Assembly: GCF_030035675.1 (NCBI RefSeq)
Contig: NC_084482.1
Location: forward strand, 228,104,943 to 228,168,942
Origin: Rhineura floridana
Taxonomy: Eukaryota; Chordata; Lepidosauria; Squamata; Rhineuridae
Length of the DNA stretch: 64,000 nt
Reading direction: 5' to 3'
The position numbers and the translations under genes are program-made. Positions 32,917 through 44,564 of the stretch are shown here, piece by piece. A model generated the notes under the pieces. It was not told where the DNA came from and searched no databases. It saw only the letters and a program-made list of their open reading frames with translations. The stretch's first letter is position 1, and each line of letters starts with the position of its first letter.

Positions 32917-35445
32917 TTAAAATGCCTCGGAGTAGAGAAAGGTTTTAACCTGGCGCCGAAAGGATGATAGTGTCGGCGCCAGGCGAACCTCCTCAGGGAG
33001 ACTATTCCATAGTTCGGGGGCCACCACTGAGAAGGCCCTTGATCTTGTCACTGCCCTCCGGGCCTCCCTATGAGTCGGGACCCGGAGGAGTGCCTTCGTA
33101 GCAGACCATAGTGTACGAGCCGGTTCATAGCGGGAGAGGCGTTCCGACAGATATCGAGGTCCCGCGCCGTATAAGGCTTTATAGGTTAATACCAACACTT
33201 TGAATTTGGCCCGGAAGCGTATTGGAAGCCAGTGCAAGCGGGCCAAAACAGGTGTTATATGGTCAGACCACTTCGTTCTTGTTAGCAGTCTGGCCGTCGC
33301 ATTTTGCACCAGCTGTAGCTTCCGAACCGTCTTCAGAGGTAGCCCTACATAGAGCGCATTACAGTAATCCAAACGTGAGGTTACCAGAGCATGCACTACT
33401 GATGTAAGATCCTCCTTACTCAGGTAGGGACGTAGCTGGGCTACCAATCGAAGTTGGTAGAACACATTCCGTGCCACCGAGGCTACATGAGCCTCAAATA
33501 ACAGGGAAGAGTCTAGAACGACTCCCAGACTACGAACCTGTTCCTTTAGGGGGAGTGTAACCCCATCCAGGACAGGATATGTATCCACCATCTGATTGGA
33601 AATACCATCCACCAACAGCATCTCAGTCTTATCAGGATTGAGTCTCAGTTTGTTAGTTCTCATCCAGTCCATTGTCACGTCCAGGCAACGGTTCAGCACA
33701 TTGACCGCCTCACCTGAGGAAGATGAAAAGGAGAAGTAGAGCTGTGTGTCATCAGCGTACTGGTGACAACGCACTCCAAAACTCCTGATGACCGCACCCA
33801 ACGGCTTCATATAGATGTTAAAAAGCATGGGAGCCAAAACCGAACCCTGCGGGACCCCACATTGGAGTACCCACGGTGTCGAGCAATGTTCCCCAAGCAC
33901 TATCTTCTGGAGACGGCCCGCCAAGTAGGAGCGGAACCACTGCCACGCAGTGCCTCCAACTCCCAACTCCGCAAGCCTCTCCAGAAGGATACCATGGTCT
34001 ATGGTATCAAAAGCCGCTGAGAGATCAAGGAGAATCAACAGAGTTACACTCCCTCTGTCTCTCTCCCGACATAGATCATCAAACAGGGCGACCAAGGCCG
34101 TCTCAGTGCCGAAACCGGGCCTGAAACCCGACTGAAATGGATCTAGATAATCGGTTTCATCCAATAGCGCCTGGAGCTGGCCAGCAACCACTCGCTCCAA
34201 GATCTTGCCGAGATATGGAACATTTGCCACTGGTCTGTAGCTGCTGAAATCCTCTGGGTCCAGGGAAGGCTTTTTCAGGAGTGGTCTCACTGCTGCCTCC
34301 TTCAGACAGCCAGGGACCACTCCCTCTCGCAAGGAGGCATTTATCACTTCCTTGGCCCAGCCAACTGTTCCCTCCTTGCCAGTTTTTATTAGCCAAGAGG
34401 GGCAAGGATCTAGTACTGAATTGGTTGCACGTACCTGTCCAAGCACCTTGTCCACGTCCTCGAACTGAACCGACTGAAACTCATCCAACAAAACATGATA
34501 AGACTGTGCTCCAGACACCTCACTAGGGTTAACTGCTATAAAATGAGAGTCTAGGTCCCGACGAATGCGTAAGATCTTATGCTGGAAGTGCTCAGCAAAC
34601 TCATTGCAGCGGGCCACCGAAGTATCTACAGTGTCCTGAAGGCCTAGATGGAGCAGCCCTCGGACAACTCTAAAAAGCTCCGCTGGGCGGGAGAGAGATG
34701 CCTTAATAGTGGCGGCGAAATATTGTTTTTTCGCCACCCTCACCGCTCCTATATACCGCTTGGTGAAAGCACAAACCAGCGTATAGTTGCATTCATCTGG
34801 AGTTCGTCTCCATCTCCGCTCAAGCCGCCTCCTATCTTGCTTCATCGCCCTCAACTCTGGAGTATACCAAGGAGCTGAATGAGTTCTGCAAAGGAGAGGG
34901 CGCGCAGGAGCGATCGTGTCGACAGCCCGGGCCATCTCCGCATTCCACAGATTAACCAGGGCTTCAACAGGAGCACCGGTCCTATCAGCCGGAAAATCCC
35001 CCAGAGCCCTTTGAAAACCTTCAGGATTCATTAGTCTCCGGGGGCGGACCAATTTAATAGGTCCCCCACCCTTGCGGAGGGAAAAGGTCGCTGAAAGTCT
35101 AAACTTCAGCAAGCAGTGATCTGTCCATGACAAAGGGAGAGATGTAAAACTCCCCACATCCAGATCACTATCCCCATGTCCAGTAACAAAAATAAGGTCG
35201 AGTGTATGCCCCGATATATGTGTTGGGCCACTAACATATTGAGACAGCCCCATGGTTGTCATAGAGTCCATGAAGTCCTGAGCCGCCCCAGACAAAGTAG
35301 CCTCGGCATGAATGTTGACATCCCCCAGTACTAATAGTCTGGGGGATCTCAACAATACCTCCGAGACCACTTCCGTCAACTCAGTTGGCGGTACACCAGA
35401 AGGATTCCTAGTCTGTCCCTCTGGCCCAACACAAGGTGCAGACAT
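32917..35445 (-). CDS. L2 ORF2 polyprotein, main frame (842 residues)
   Basis: The listed first Met is not the true start, since the frame enters from the overlapping one at 35376-35921. The C-terminal endonuclease half has LLVLGDVNIHAEA (about residue 40) and SWTDHCLLKFRL (about 110). The reverse transcriptase spans about 400-640, with YRPVANVPYLGKILERVV, LLDLSAAFDTIDH, GVPQGSVLAPMLFNIYM and an intact HQYADDTQLYF box (about 570). The tail has QNATARLLTRTKWSDH and ends FLYSEAF. The protein would nick and reverse-transcribe at the target. A frameshift near 35389 separates it from the endonuclease N-terminus. Confidence 0.88.
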   Translation of the reverse strand: MSAPCVGPEGQTRNPSGVPPTELTEVVSEVLLRSPRLLVLGDVNIHAEATLSGAAQDFMDSMTTMGLSQYVSGPTHISGHTLDLIFVTGHGDSDLDVGSFTSLPLSWTDHCLLKFRLSATFSLRKGGGPIKLVRPRRLMNPEGFQRALGDFPADRTGAPVEALVNLWNAEMARAVDTIAPARPLLCRTHSAPWYTPELRAMKQDRRRLERRWRRTPDECNYTLVCAFTKRYIGAVRVAKKQYFAATIKASLSRPAELFRVVRGLLHLGLQDTVDTSVARCNEFAEHFQHKILRIRRDLDSHFIAVNPSEVSGAQSYHVLLDEFQSVQFEDVDKVLGQVRATNSVLDPCPSWLIKTGKEGTVGWAKEVINASLREGVVPGCLKEAAVRPLLKKPSLDPEDFSSYRPVANVPYLGKILERVVAGQLQALLDETDYLDPFQSGFRPGFGTETALVALFDDLCRERDRGSVTLLILLDLSAAFDTIDHGILLERLAELGVGGTAWQWFRSYLAGRLQKIVLGEHCSTPWVLQCGVPQGSVLAPMLFNIYMKPLGAVIRSFGVRCHQYADDTQLYFSFSSSSGEAVNVLNRCLDVTMDWMRTNKLRLNPDKTEMLLVDGISNQMVDTYPVLDGVTLPLKEQVRSLGVVLDSSLLFEAHVASVARNVFYQLRLVAQLRPYLSKEDLTSVVHALVTSRLDYCNALYVGLPLKTVRKLQLVQNATARLLTRTKWSDHITPVLARLHWLPIRFRAKFKVLVLTYKALYGAGPRYLSERLSRYEPARTLWSATKALLRVPTHREARRAVTRSRAFSVVAPELWNSLPEEVRLAPTLSSFRRQVKTFLYSEAF

Positions 35446-35921
35446 TCCAGACCAGTAGTTGTATGGACATGGTGCTTGGTGAGTGAGATGGAACTCTTAT
35501 AGACCACAGCAACCCCACCTCCCCGACCCTCAGATCTACCATGATGCTGAACCAAATACCCCGGTGGGCAGATCTGGGAGAGACTAACTCCTCCCTGTTC
35601 GCCCATCCAGGTCTCGGTTATGCATGCCAGATCGGCTGCCTCGTCCATAATCAAATCATGGACGAGGGGTTTTTTATTATGAACCGATCTGGCATTAAAA
35701 AGCAGCAGCTGGAGATCTGAGAGTTGGCTGAGAGGACAACCAACAACCCTGCGGGTATGAGAAGGACCGGAACAAGGCACAGCCACAACATGTCTGGGCC
35801 GCGTTCCCCTTACCTGGCACGTCCTTCTCATAACACCATACCTCCCTCTGCCTGTCACTACGGCAATTGGGGGCCCCTCATGTCTCCCCGCTAGATGGAA
35901 AGATCTCTTCCCCAGGCACAT
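35376..35921 (-). CDS. L2 ORF2 N-terminal endonuclease frame
   Basis: A 181-residue frame has LLLFNARSVHNKKPLVHDLI and ADLACITETWMGE, the apurinic-endonuclease start with its metal-binding Asn and Glu. It continues through GRGGGVAVVYKSSISL to LLVYRQLS and stops. Family members read LLVYRPP here; one missing base near 35389 moves the rest into the 32917-35445 frame. Confidence 0.85.
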   Translation of the reverse strand: MCLGKRSFHLAGRHEGPPIAVVTGRGRYGVMRRTCQVRGTRPRHVVAVPCSGPSHTRRVVGCPLSQLSDLQLLLFNARSVHNKKPLVHDLIMDEAADLACITETWMGEQGGVSLSQICPPGYLVQHHGRSEGRGGGVAVVYKSSISLTKHHVHTTTGLECLHLVLGQRDRLGILLVYRQLS

Positions 35922-36029
35922 TATAAACTATAAATACAGAAAGAAAAATACAAAAGACTCAAATACATAAAATACACACTCTCACAACATGCATTCATAT
36001 AAGCACCCAGAAAGAAAGCAGCAAGAGCA

Positions 36030-37170
36030 GCCGCCTCTCCTTCCCTTGGGTGATGGTCTCTTCCTCCTGCAGGCACTGGGTCTCCCAGGCCACCTCAGCC
36101 AGCCGGCTTATGTATCCCTCCAGAGAGGGACAGGTGGTAAGAATCAGTCCTGGCTGGCTGGGTACCTGGGGCCTGGTCCTGCCAGGCAGAAGTCCCTCAG
36201 GGAAGGGTGGTGGAGGTGGTGGTCCCACAGCAGCAGCAGCAGCAGCCGCCTCTCCTTCCCTTGGGCGATGGTCTCTTCCTCCTGCAGACACTGGGTCTCC
36301 CAGGCCACCTCAGCCAGCCGGCTTATGTATCCCTCCAGAGAGGGACAGGTGGTGAGAATCAGTCCTAGCTGGCTGGGTACCTGGGGCCTGGTCCTGCCAG
36401 GCAGAAGTTCCACAGGGAAGGGTGGTGGAGGTGGTGGTCCCACAACAGCAGCAGCAGCAGCCACCTCTCCTTCCCTTGGGCGATGGTCTCTTCATCCTGC
36501 AGGCACTGGGTCTCCCAGGCCACCTCAGCCAGCCGGCTTATGTATCCCTCCAGAGAGGGACAGGTGGTAAGAATCAGTCCTGGCTGGCTGGGTACCTGGG
36601 GCCTGCTCCTGCCAGGCAGAAGTCCCTCAGGGAAGGGTGGTGGAGGTGGTGGTCCCACAGCAGCAGCAGCAGCAGCCGCCACCTGTCCTTCCCTTGGGCG
36701 ATGGTCTCTTCTTCCTGCAGGCACTGGGTCTCCCAGGCCACCTCAGCCAGCCGGCTTATGTATCCCTCCAGAGAGGGACAGGTGGTGAGAATCAGTCCTA
36801 GCTGGCTGGGTACCTGGGGCCTGGTCCTGCCAGGCAGAAGTCCCACAGGGAAGGGTAGTGGAGGTGGTGGTCCAACAACAGCAGCAGCAGCAGCTGCCTC
36901 TCCTTCCCTTGGGCGATGGTCTCTTCATCCTGCAGGCACTGGGTCTCCCAGGCCACCTCAGCCAGCCAGCTTATGTATCCCTCCAGAGAGGGACAGATGG
37001 TGATAATCAGTCCTAGCTGGCTGGGTACCTGGGGCCTGGTCCTGCCAGGCAGAAGTCCCTCAGGGAAGGGAGGTGGAGGTGGAGGTCCCGCAGCAGCAGC
37101 AGCAGCAGCACAGCAGCAGCGGCCTCTCCTTCCCTTGGGCGATGGTCTCTTCTACCTGCAGGCACTGGGT
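36030..37170. repeat. Minisatellite, 215-218 bp unit, five copies plus part
   Basis: Units start at the CTCCTTCCCTTGGGCGATGG motif near 36036, 36252, 36467, 36685, 36900 and 37126 (the last interval is 226 bp). Each holds CCAGCCGGCTTATGTATCCC, GGTGGAGGTGGTGGTCC and a (CAG)n run of 4-7. Long frames are open on both strands (up to 193 residues), mostly because of composition and near-multiple-of-three units. The minus frame has SLEGYISRLAEVAWETQ, which could descend from an exon, but I recognise no protein. Confidence 0.9.
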
Positions 37171-37529
37171 CTCTTAGCAGCAGTGATGGAACTGGGGGTT
37201 AGTGGTGGGTTTCATGTTCTTACCACGCAAGGTCACTTAATGCTTTGGGCTAAGAATGACTTGTTGCTTGCAACCCTTGTCCTTGAATCCAAACTTCACT
37301 TGCGGTGAGAAATTTATTTGTAAAAATACGGTGATGTATGATGCTTTGCTAGAGCTGATGTCTACTGGGGATGGAAATGTTCCAAATTACAACTGTGGAA
37401 GACGGAATTATTTACTGGCTGTTCTTGAAGGGGCTGACTCTCAAAATTCCATCCAGATTTCAAGCATTTTGAGCAACTATAAATCCCACAGGTACGAATG
37501 GAGAGGAGAGCGGCATTTGTTGGGCACAT
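37171..37529 (+). other. Unrecognised exon-like frame beside ZNF2
   Basis: The plus strand reads VMYDALLELMSTGDGNVPNY then [20 protein letters not shown], followed by CACAG|GTACGA, a donor-like site near 37490. The composition looks protein-like rather than random. I do not recognise the family, and the upstream acceptor is not clear. It could equally be chance. Confidence 0.25.
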
Positions 37530-39163
<1,634 letters not shown>

Positions 39164-39382
39164 GTTATCTGCAACACGAGATAATGCTGGAAGATGAGAC
39201 CCCCAGGACAGATGACACTCACCGAGCTACTGGGGAAGAACAAAGGACAAGTCCGAGTAGCGCTGTGACTAAGAACACAACTGGGTCAAAGCCAAAAGGA
39301 AGCCCAGAGCCTGATATGCATAGATGCAAAAGGAGAGTCCGGAGTTGTGAGATGCACACAATAGGGACGTGGAATGTGAGAA

Positions 39383-40183
39383 TGTGAGACAATATCAAAT
39401 GAAACCCTACAATTCTTTGCTACAGAACGATATTGAATTCAGGTTTTCATGACATGTTCCTCTTTGTTGAAAGATCTCTTATTTCATCGCTGCTTCAAGT
39501 GAAGATGGTCAATAAGCAGAGTAACAAAACTTACTCCAACAAATCATTAAATTTAAATCCCCAAGCATGATCTGTTCCTTCTAACCTATGCCTTCCAAAA
39601 AGATAAAATTCAGAAATCCTTACCAAAACAAGTAAAAAACTATTAAAATACCATAGGAGTAAAAGGTTCCTAAAAAGTGGTCTAACTGGTTATAAAAGTG
39701 AATAAAAGGATGAGAAAAAAGGGACACTTCCACAAATCAGGTCCAATTCCAGGCATAAGTCATCAAACCATAAAAATCCACCCAAATATCGACACCCTAA
39801 AGGGACAAGGTAAAACATACGGAGTTCAGTCCCAAGAGAAAAACCAGCTATCTAGCCTAGTCTCTACTTACACACAGGTAGACAGTTGCACAGTCCCCTC
39901 TCCTCAGAGAGAGGAACAGGCAGGTGAGTTGATGCAAAATGGAAGCTCAACTGGCAGCATCAGATAGGCATGATGGGACCCAAGAGAGGAACAAAAGCCA
40001 AGGTTTGAGCCCCATACTTATGGCAAACTGCCTAGCAACAGGCCGGATCCAATTAACCAATCAGGAAATTTCTTCATGGAATAAGGGCTCACCAATCAGT
40101 GGCCAAATGGAACATCCGCCCTAAAACTCCCCAGACTTCATGACCTTGATGGAGCCCGGCTTCTACGGATAAGGGGGTGTTAG
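39383..40183 (-). mobile_element. Rearranged LTR family B sequence
   Basis: The parts match LTR B (12936-13818): ACAATTCTTTGCTACAGAAC at 39410 and the block from 39760 (GACAGTTGCACAGTCCCCTC, CAATTAACCAATCAGGAAAT). The order differs from the intact LTR, with unassigned DNA at 39460-39700. It is broken and no complete LTR is present. It is probably older than, or rearranged after, the 12936 copy. Confidence 0.6.
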
Positions 40184-40448
40184 CAGGGCCAACTTATGGC
40201 ACAGTGCCAGGGCCCACAATACTTTTAGGGGCCCATGAAAATGTTTTAATTTCTTTTAAAATCAGAAGAAAAAAATGAAACTTTAAGGGCCCATGAAAAT
40301 CTATTAAATTTTGCCTAAAACAGAAAAAAAAATGTTGCAGTATTTAAAGTTATATCAAAAATAATTTTTAATATTGATATTATTATGAAGGAAGGGGCCC
40401 AAGAAGGCAAAAGAGCCTAGGGCCCACGAAAGTCATAATGCGGCCCTA
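40184..40448. mobile_element. hAT-type MITE, 265 bp
   Basis: The left end is CAGGGCCAACTTATGGC and the right end GTCATAATGCGGCCCTA, near-inverted repeats of the hAT type. GGGGCCCATGAAAAT and AGGGCCCATGAAAATC occur as internal direct repeats. The flanking 8-mers GGTGTTAG and GGGGTATA do not match: the left flank is LTR B and the right flank is RTE. A deletion next to the element is likely. Confidence 0.65.
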
Positions 40449-41285
40449 GGGGTATATTTTATCACACATTTACTTAATCTATGTGCAGAACATATCATAC
40501 AAAAAGTGGGATTGGAGCAAGATGAAGGAGGTGTGAAAATTGGAGGGAGAAATATTAATAATTTAAGATATGCAGATGATAACATACTACTAGCAGAAAC
40601 CAGCTGAAACGAATGCTGATGAAAGTTAAAGAGGAAAGTGGAAAAGCAAGACTACAGCTGAACGTCAAGAAGACTAAAGTAATGACAACAGAAGAGTTAT
40701 GTAACTTTAAAGTTGGCAATGAGGACACTGAACTTGTCAAGGATTATGCATACCTTGGCACAGTCATTAACCAAAATGGAGACAATAGTCAAGAAATCAG
40801 AAGAAGGCTAGGACTGGGGAGGGCAGCTGTGAGAGAACTAGAAAAGATCCTCAAATGCAAAGATGTATCACTGAACACCAAAGTCAGGATCATTCAGAGC
40901 ACGGTATTTCTGACCTCTATGTATGGATGTGAAAGTTGGGACAGTGAAAAAGGCGGATAAGAGAAAAATCAACTCATCTGAAATGTGGTGTTGGAGCAGA
41001 GCTTTGCACATACTATGGACTGTGAAAAAGACCAATAATTGGGTGTTAGATCAAATTAAACCAGAACTGTCACTAGAAGCTAAAATTATGAAACAGAGGT
41101 TATCATACTTTGGACACATAATGAGAAGACATGATTTACTAGAAAAGACAACAATGCTGGGATAGACAGAAGAGAGTAGAAAAAGTGGAAGGCCAAACAA
41201 GAGATGGATTGATTCCATAAAGGAAGGCACAGACTTGAACTTACAAGATCTGAACAGGGTGGTTCATGACAGATGCTCTTGGAGT

Positions 41286-41375
41286 TCTAACAGAACAGGA
41301 AACTGGGGAGGACTGGCAGAATGAAAGTATTGAAAGAAGAGCCTCACTATTCAGCTCTCACAGCTGAACCAAAGG
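41286..41375. repeat. CpG-block start, unit B1 (continues 43500-43714 and 44231-44335)
   Basis: TTCTAACAGAACAGGAAACT onward matches 52438-52525 and 2500-2590. It is broken by the CR1 at 41376-43499 and the LTR at 43715-44230. The two later pieces continue the block in order (GAGGCCCATTGAGCGCACTG; GAAGGGCTGCTTAAGGGGGG). Confidence 0.65.
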
Positions 41376-41590
41376 ACATAAGAACATAAGAACATAAGAA
41401 GAGCCTGCTGGATCAGGCCAGTGGCCCATCTAGTCCAGCATCCTGTTCTCACAGTGGCCAACCAGGTGCCTGGGGGAAGCCCGCAAGCAGGACCCAAGTG
41501 CAAGAACACTCTCCCCTCCTGAGGCTTCCGGCAACTGGTTTTCAGAAGCATGCTGCCTCTGACTAGGGTGGCAGAGCACAGCCATCATGG

Positions 41591-42577
41591 CTAGTAGCCA
41601 TTGATAGCCCTGTCCTCCATGAATTTGTCTAATCTTCTTTTAAAGCCGTCCAAGCTGGTGGCCATTACTGCATCTTGTGGGAGCAAATTCCATAGTTTAA
41701 CTATGCGCTGAGTAAAGAAGTACTTCCTTTTGTCTGTCCTGAATCTTCCAACATTCAGCTTCTTTGAACATCCACGAGTTCTAGTATTATGAGAGAGGGA
41801 GAAGAACTTTTCTCTATCCACTTTCTCAATGCCATGCATAATTTTATACACTTCTATCATGTCTCCTCTGACCCGCCTTTTCTCTAAACTAAAAAGCCCC
41901 AAATGCTGCAACCTTTCCTCGTAAGGGAGTCGCTCCATCCCCTTGATCATTCTGGTTGCCCTCTTCTGAACCTTTTCCAACTCTAGAATATCCTTTTTGA
42001 GATGAGGCGACCAGAACTGTACACAGTATTCCAAATGCGGCCGCACCATAGATTTATACAATGGCATTATGATATCGGCTGTTTTATTTTCAATACCTTT
42101 CCTAATTATCGCTAGCATGGAATTTGCCTTTTTCACAGCTGCCGCACACTGGGTCGACATTTTCATCGTGCTGTCCACTACAACCCCGAGGTCTCTCTCC
42201 TGGTCGGTCACCGCCAGTTCAGACCCCATGAGCGTATATGTGAAATTCAGATTTTTTGCTCCAATATGCATAATTTTACACTTGTTTATATTGAATTGCA
42301 TTTGCCATTTTCCCGCCCATTCACTCAGTTTGGAGAGGTCTTTTTGGAGCTCTTCGCAATCCCTTTTTGTTTTAACAACCCTGAACAATTTAGTGTCGTT
42401 AGCAAACTTGGCCACTTCACTGCTCACTCCTAATTCTAGGTCATTAATGAACAAGTTGAAAAGTACAGGTCCCAATACCGATCCTTGAGGGACTCCACTT
42501 TCTACAGCCCTCCATTGGGAGAACTGTCGTTTATTCCTACTCTCTGCTTTCTGCTTCTTAACCAATTTCTTATCCAC
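41591..42577 (-). CDS. CR1 ORF2, reverse-transcriptase C-terminal frame
   Basis: A 328-residue frame covers AVESGVPQGSVLGPVLFNLF, the catalytic box as FANDTKL instead of FADDTKL (one Asp to Asn, expected to abolish activity), DLGVVVDSTMKMSTQCAAAV, and the C-terminal KLWNLLPQDAVMATSLDGFK. It ends REDRAINGY-like and stops at 41591. Confidence 0.87.
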   Translation of the reverse strand: MDKKLVKKQKAESRNKRQFSQWRAVESGVPQGSVLGPVLFNLFINDLELGVSSEVAKFANDTKLFRVVKTKRDCEELQKDLSKLSEWAGKWQMQFNINKCKIMHIGAKNLNFTYTLMGSELAVTDQERDLGVVVDSTMKMSTQCAAAVKKANSMLAIIRKGIENKTADIIMPLYKSMVRPHLEYCVQFWSPHLKKDILELEKVQKRATRMIKGMERLPYEERLQHLGLFSLEKRRVRGDMIEVYKIMHGIEKVDREKFFSLSHNTRTRGCSKKLNVGRFRTDKRKYFFTQRIVKLWNLLPQDAVMATSLDGFKRRLDKFMEDRAINGY

Positions 42578-43269
42578 AAGAGGACCTCTCCTCTTATTCC
42601 ATGACTGCTAAGCTTCCTCAGAAGCCTTTGGTGAGGTACCTTGTCAAACGCTTTTTGAAAGTCTAAGTACACTATGTCCACTGGATCACCTCTATCTATA
42701 TGCTTGTTGACACTCTCAAAGAATTCTAATAGGTTACTGAGACAGGACTTTCCCTTGCAGAAGCCATGCTGGCTCTGCTTCAGCAAGGCTTGTTCTTCTA
42801 TGTGCTTAGTTAATCTAGCTTTAATCATACTTTCTACCAGTTTTCCAGGGACAGAAGTTAAGCTAACTGGCCTGTAATTTCCGGGATCCCCTCTGGATCC
42901 CTTTTTGAAGATTGGCGTTACATTGGCCACTTTCCAGTCCTCAGGCACGGAGGAGGACCCAAGGGACAAGTTACATATTTTAGTTAGCAGATCAGCAATT
43001 TCACATTTGAGTTCTTTGAGAACTCTCGGGTGGATGCCATCCGGGCCCGGTGATTTGTCAGTTTTTATATTGTCCATTAAGCTTAGAACTTCCTCTCTCG
43101 TTACCACTATTTGTCTCAGTTCCTCAGAATCCCTTCCTGCAAATGTTAGTTCAGGTTCAGGGATCTGCCCTAGATATTCCACTGTGAAGACAGATGCAAA
43201 GAATTCATTTAGCTTCTCTGCAATCTCCTTATCGTTCTTTAGTACACCTTTGACTCCCTTATCATCCAA
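42502..43269 (-). CDS. CR1 ORF2, reverse-transcriptase N-terminal frame
   Basis: A 255-residue frame runs from the linker (GVKGVLKNDKEIAEKLNEFF) through the fingers (SPGPDGIHPRVLKELKCEIA, GDPGNYRPVSLTSVPGKLVE) to the first catalytic Asp box (IVYLDFQKAFDKVPHQRLL). It ends after KQRVGIN because one base is out of frame near 42525. The rest follows in 41591-42577. Confidence 0.85.
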   Translation of the reverse strand: MDDKGVKGVLKNDKEIAEKLNEFFASVFTVEYLGQIPEPELTFAGRDSEELRQIVVTREEVLSLMDNIKTDKSPGPDGIHPRVLKELKCEIADLLTKICNLSLGSSSVPEDWKVANVTPIFKKGSRGDPGNYRPVSLTSVPGKLVESMIKARLTKHIEEQALLKQSQHGFCKGKSCLSNLLEFFESVNKHIDRGDPVDIVYLDFQKAFDKVPHQRLLRKLSSHGIRGEVLLWIRNWLRSRKQRVGINDSSPNGGL

Positions 43270-43714
43270 GGGTCCAATTGTCTCCCTAGATGGTCTCCTG
43301 CTTTGAATGTATTTATAGAATTTTTTGTTGTTGGTTTTTATGTTCTTAGCAATGTGCTCCTCAAATTCTTTTTTAGCGTCCCTTATTGTCTTCTTGCATT
43401 TCTTTTGCCAGAGTTTGTGTTCTTTTTTATTTTGTTCATTTGGACAAGACTTCCATTTTTTGAAGGAAGACTTTTTGCCTCTAAGACAAATGAGGACACA
43501 TGAAGAGGAGGCCCATTGAGCGCACTGGTGTCTCCTTAGCTCTGTTCCGACTATGGGGCGCCTCCATCTCCAAGCTGAAGGCCCTGAAATTCATCATCAG
43601 ACCCACAGATGTTCCGAGGGATGCTTCGATCTGGCCCAACACAGCCAGCCCAGCTCAGGGGAGAAGCAGATGGGATGGGGCAGAGTTGCAGCCTCCGATC
43701 TGGATGGTCCATGG

Positions 43715-44230
43715 TGTGATAAATGAGATATATAGTTTGGGAACTATAGTATGTAGTGTTGATTTGACACAGCAGAAAATGAGTTAACCTGATCAACATA
43801 GAAACAGCAGAAAACAAAATTTATCTGTGGATACTAAAAGTGCCTGTGCAGGCTGAACACTCTGCTAACTTGTTCATCCCATGTAACAAGATACATTCAA
43901 GCTGGAATGTGCTGTGCCTGGGGGAGGTAAGGCACGAAGAGTGCTCAAGGTTAGGAAGCTAGCCCAACGCAAGACAATGGAGCACACTGAGAACTGTTGC
44001 TAACAAGCAATAAGGGAGGGGCTGTGTGTGAGGAGGATTTGAAGCCATATATCAATGTAATCTGTGTAGCTATGCTTTCAGAGCAGGATTCGGGCATTAG
44101 CCGAATGCTTCATCTCTCTTTTGCAAAAGATATTGGTAATCAATCAATAAAGGTGTTGTTTTATATCCTGGTTTCTCATCTGGTGATTATTGGAGTTTCC
44201 TCCAGATGTAAAGAGCCTTTTGGCGTAACA
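43715..44230 (+). mobile_element. Solo LTR, family D
   Basis: This 516-bp segment runs from TGTGATAAATGAG to GGCGTAACA inside the CpG block. Flanks ATGG and GTGG give a weak short duplication. CAATCAATAAAGGTGTTG near 44137-44154 is a plus-sense polyadenylation-like signal, and CCATATATC lies about 100 bp before it. No internal sequence. It is an endogenous retrovirus-type LTR with unknown family name. Confidence 0.7.
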
Positions 44231-44335
44231 GTGGGAAGGGCTGCTTAAGGGGGGTCCTAGCCCTCTCCCACCCTCCCCTCTGCTCCCCATTGCATACTTT
44301 TGTCTCAAGGCTCTCCCCGCACAACCCCGCTCTGC

Positions 44336-44564
44336 ACACAGTCCCAAGCTGTTCCCAAGCTGTGTAGGGCTTTGTACACCAAGACTAGACCTTGAACTTG
44401 GCCTAGTAGCAAATGCGCAGCTAGTGCAATTCTTTCAGCAGCAGCAGGAGCGACATGTCGGGGATATCCTGCCCCACTGAGCAGTCTTGCTGCTGCGTTT
44501 TGCACCAGCTGCAGCTTCTGGACCAACCTCCAGAGCCTGATGCTGAACTGCCTAGTCCTTTCCC
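44336..44564 (-). mobile_element. L2 relic, reverse-transcriptase C-terminal part
   Basis: The minus strand reads KLQLVQNAAARLLSGAGY and later LVLVYKALHSLGTAW, matching the L2 motif QNATARLL...FKVLVLTYKAL of the element at 32917. No ends are seen. A hAT MITE interrupts it at 44565. Confidence 0.7.

Larger units (their letters stand above)
32735..35985 (-). mobile_element. L2-clade LINE, nearly complete ORF2
   Basis: About 3.25 kb: endonuclease, reverse transcriptase and 3' tail (ATACCGCCCGACTAGCAATA region, then A/T-rich end at 32735-32765). It is the least damaged autonomous-type element in the window. The 5' end beyond the endonuclease is unclear and no ORF1 was seen. Fragments of the same clade lie at 11849, 25206, 31250 and 44336. 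Confidence 0.88.
39164..41285 (+). mobile_element. RTE/BovB-like LINE, copy B, interrupted
   Basis: It starts at the same flank as copy A (AATGCTGGAAGATGAGACC). The 5' region runs to 39382, then LTR-derived and hAT sequence intervenes (39383-40448), then the reverse-transcriptase and C-terminal region (40449-41285; WCWSRALHILWTVKKTNNWV, LSLEAKIMKQRLSYFGHIMR). It is cut at 41285 (GATGCTCTTGGAG) and joined to the CpG block. Copy A continues about 35 bp further and is followed by the KRAB relic, so unit B has lost that stretch. Confidence 0.82.
41376..43499 (-). mobile_element. CR1 LINE (TTCTTATG tail), 5'-truncated, 2.1 kb
   Basis: The tail ACATAAGAACATAAGAACAT lies at 41376-41398 (minus 3' end). 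The 5' end falls in the linker before the reverse transcriptase (SFKKWKSCPNEQNK, near 43480). The CpG block at 52525 is continuous at the matching point (CCAAAGGAGAAAGGAGGAC), so the insertion site is known. It is the longest reverse-transcriptase copy of this family in the window. Confidence 0.9.

Noticed and set aside
32917-35921. The 842-residue frame as a possible host gene
   Set aside because: Endonuclease and YADD reverse-transcriptase motifs and the repeat tail identify it as an L2 LINE; fragments recur across the window.
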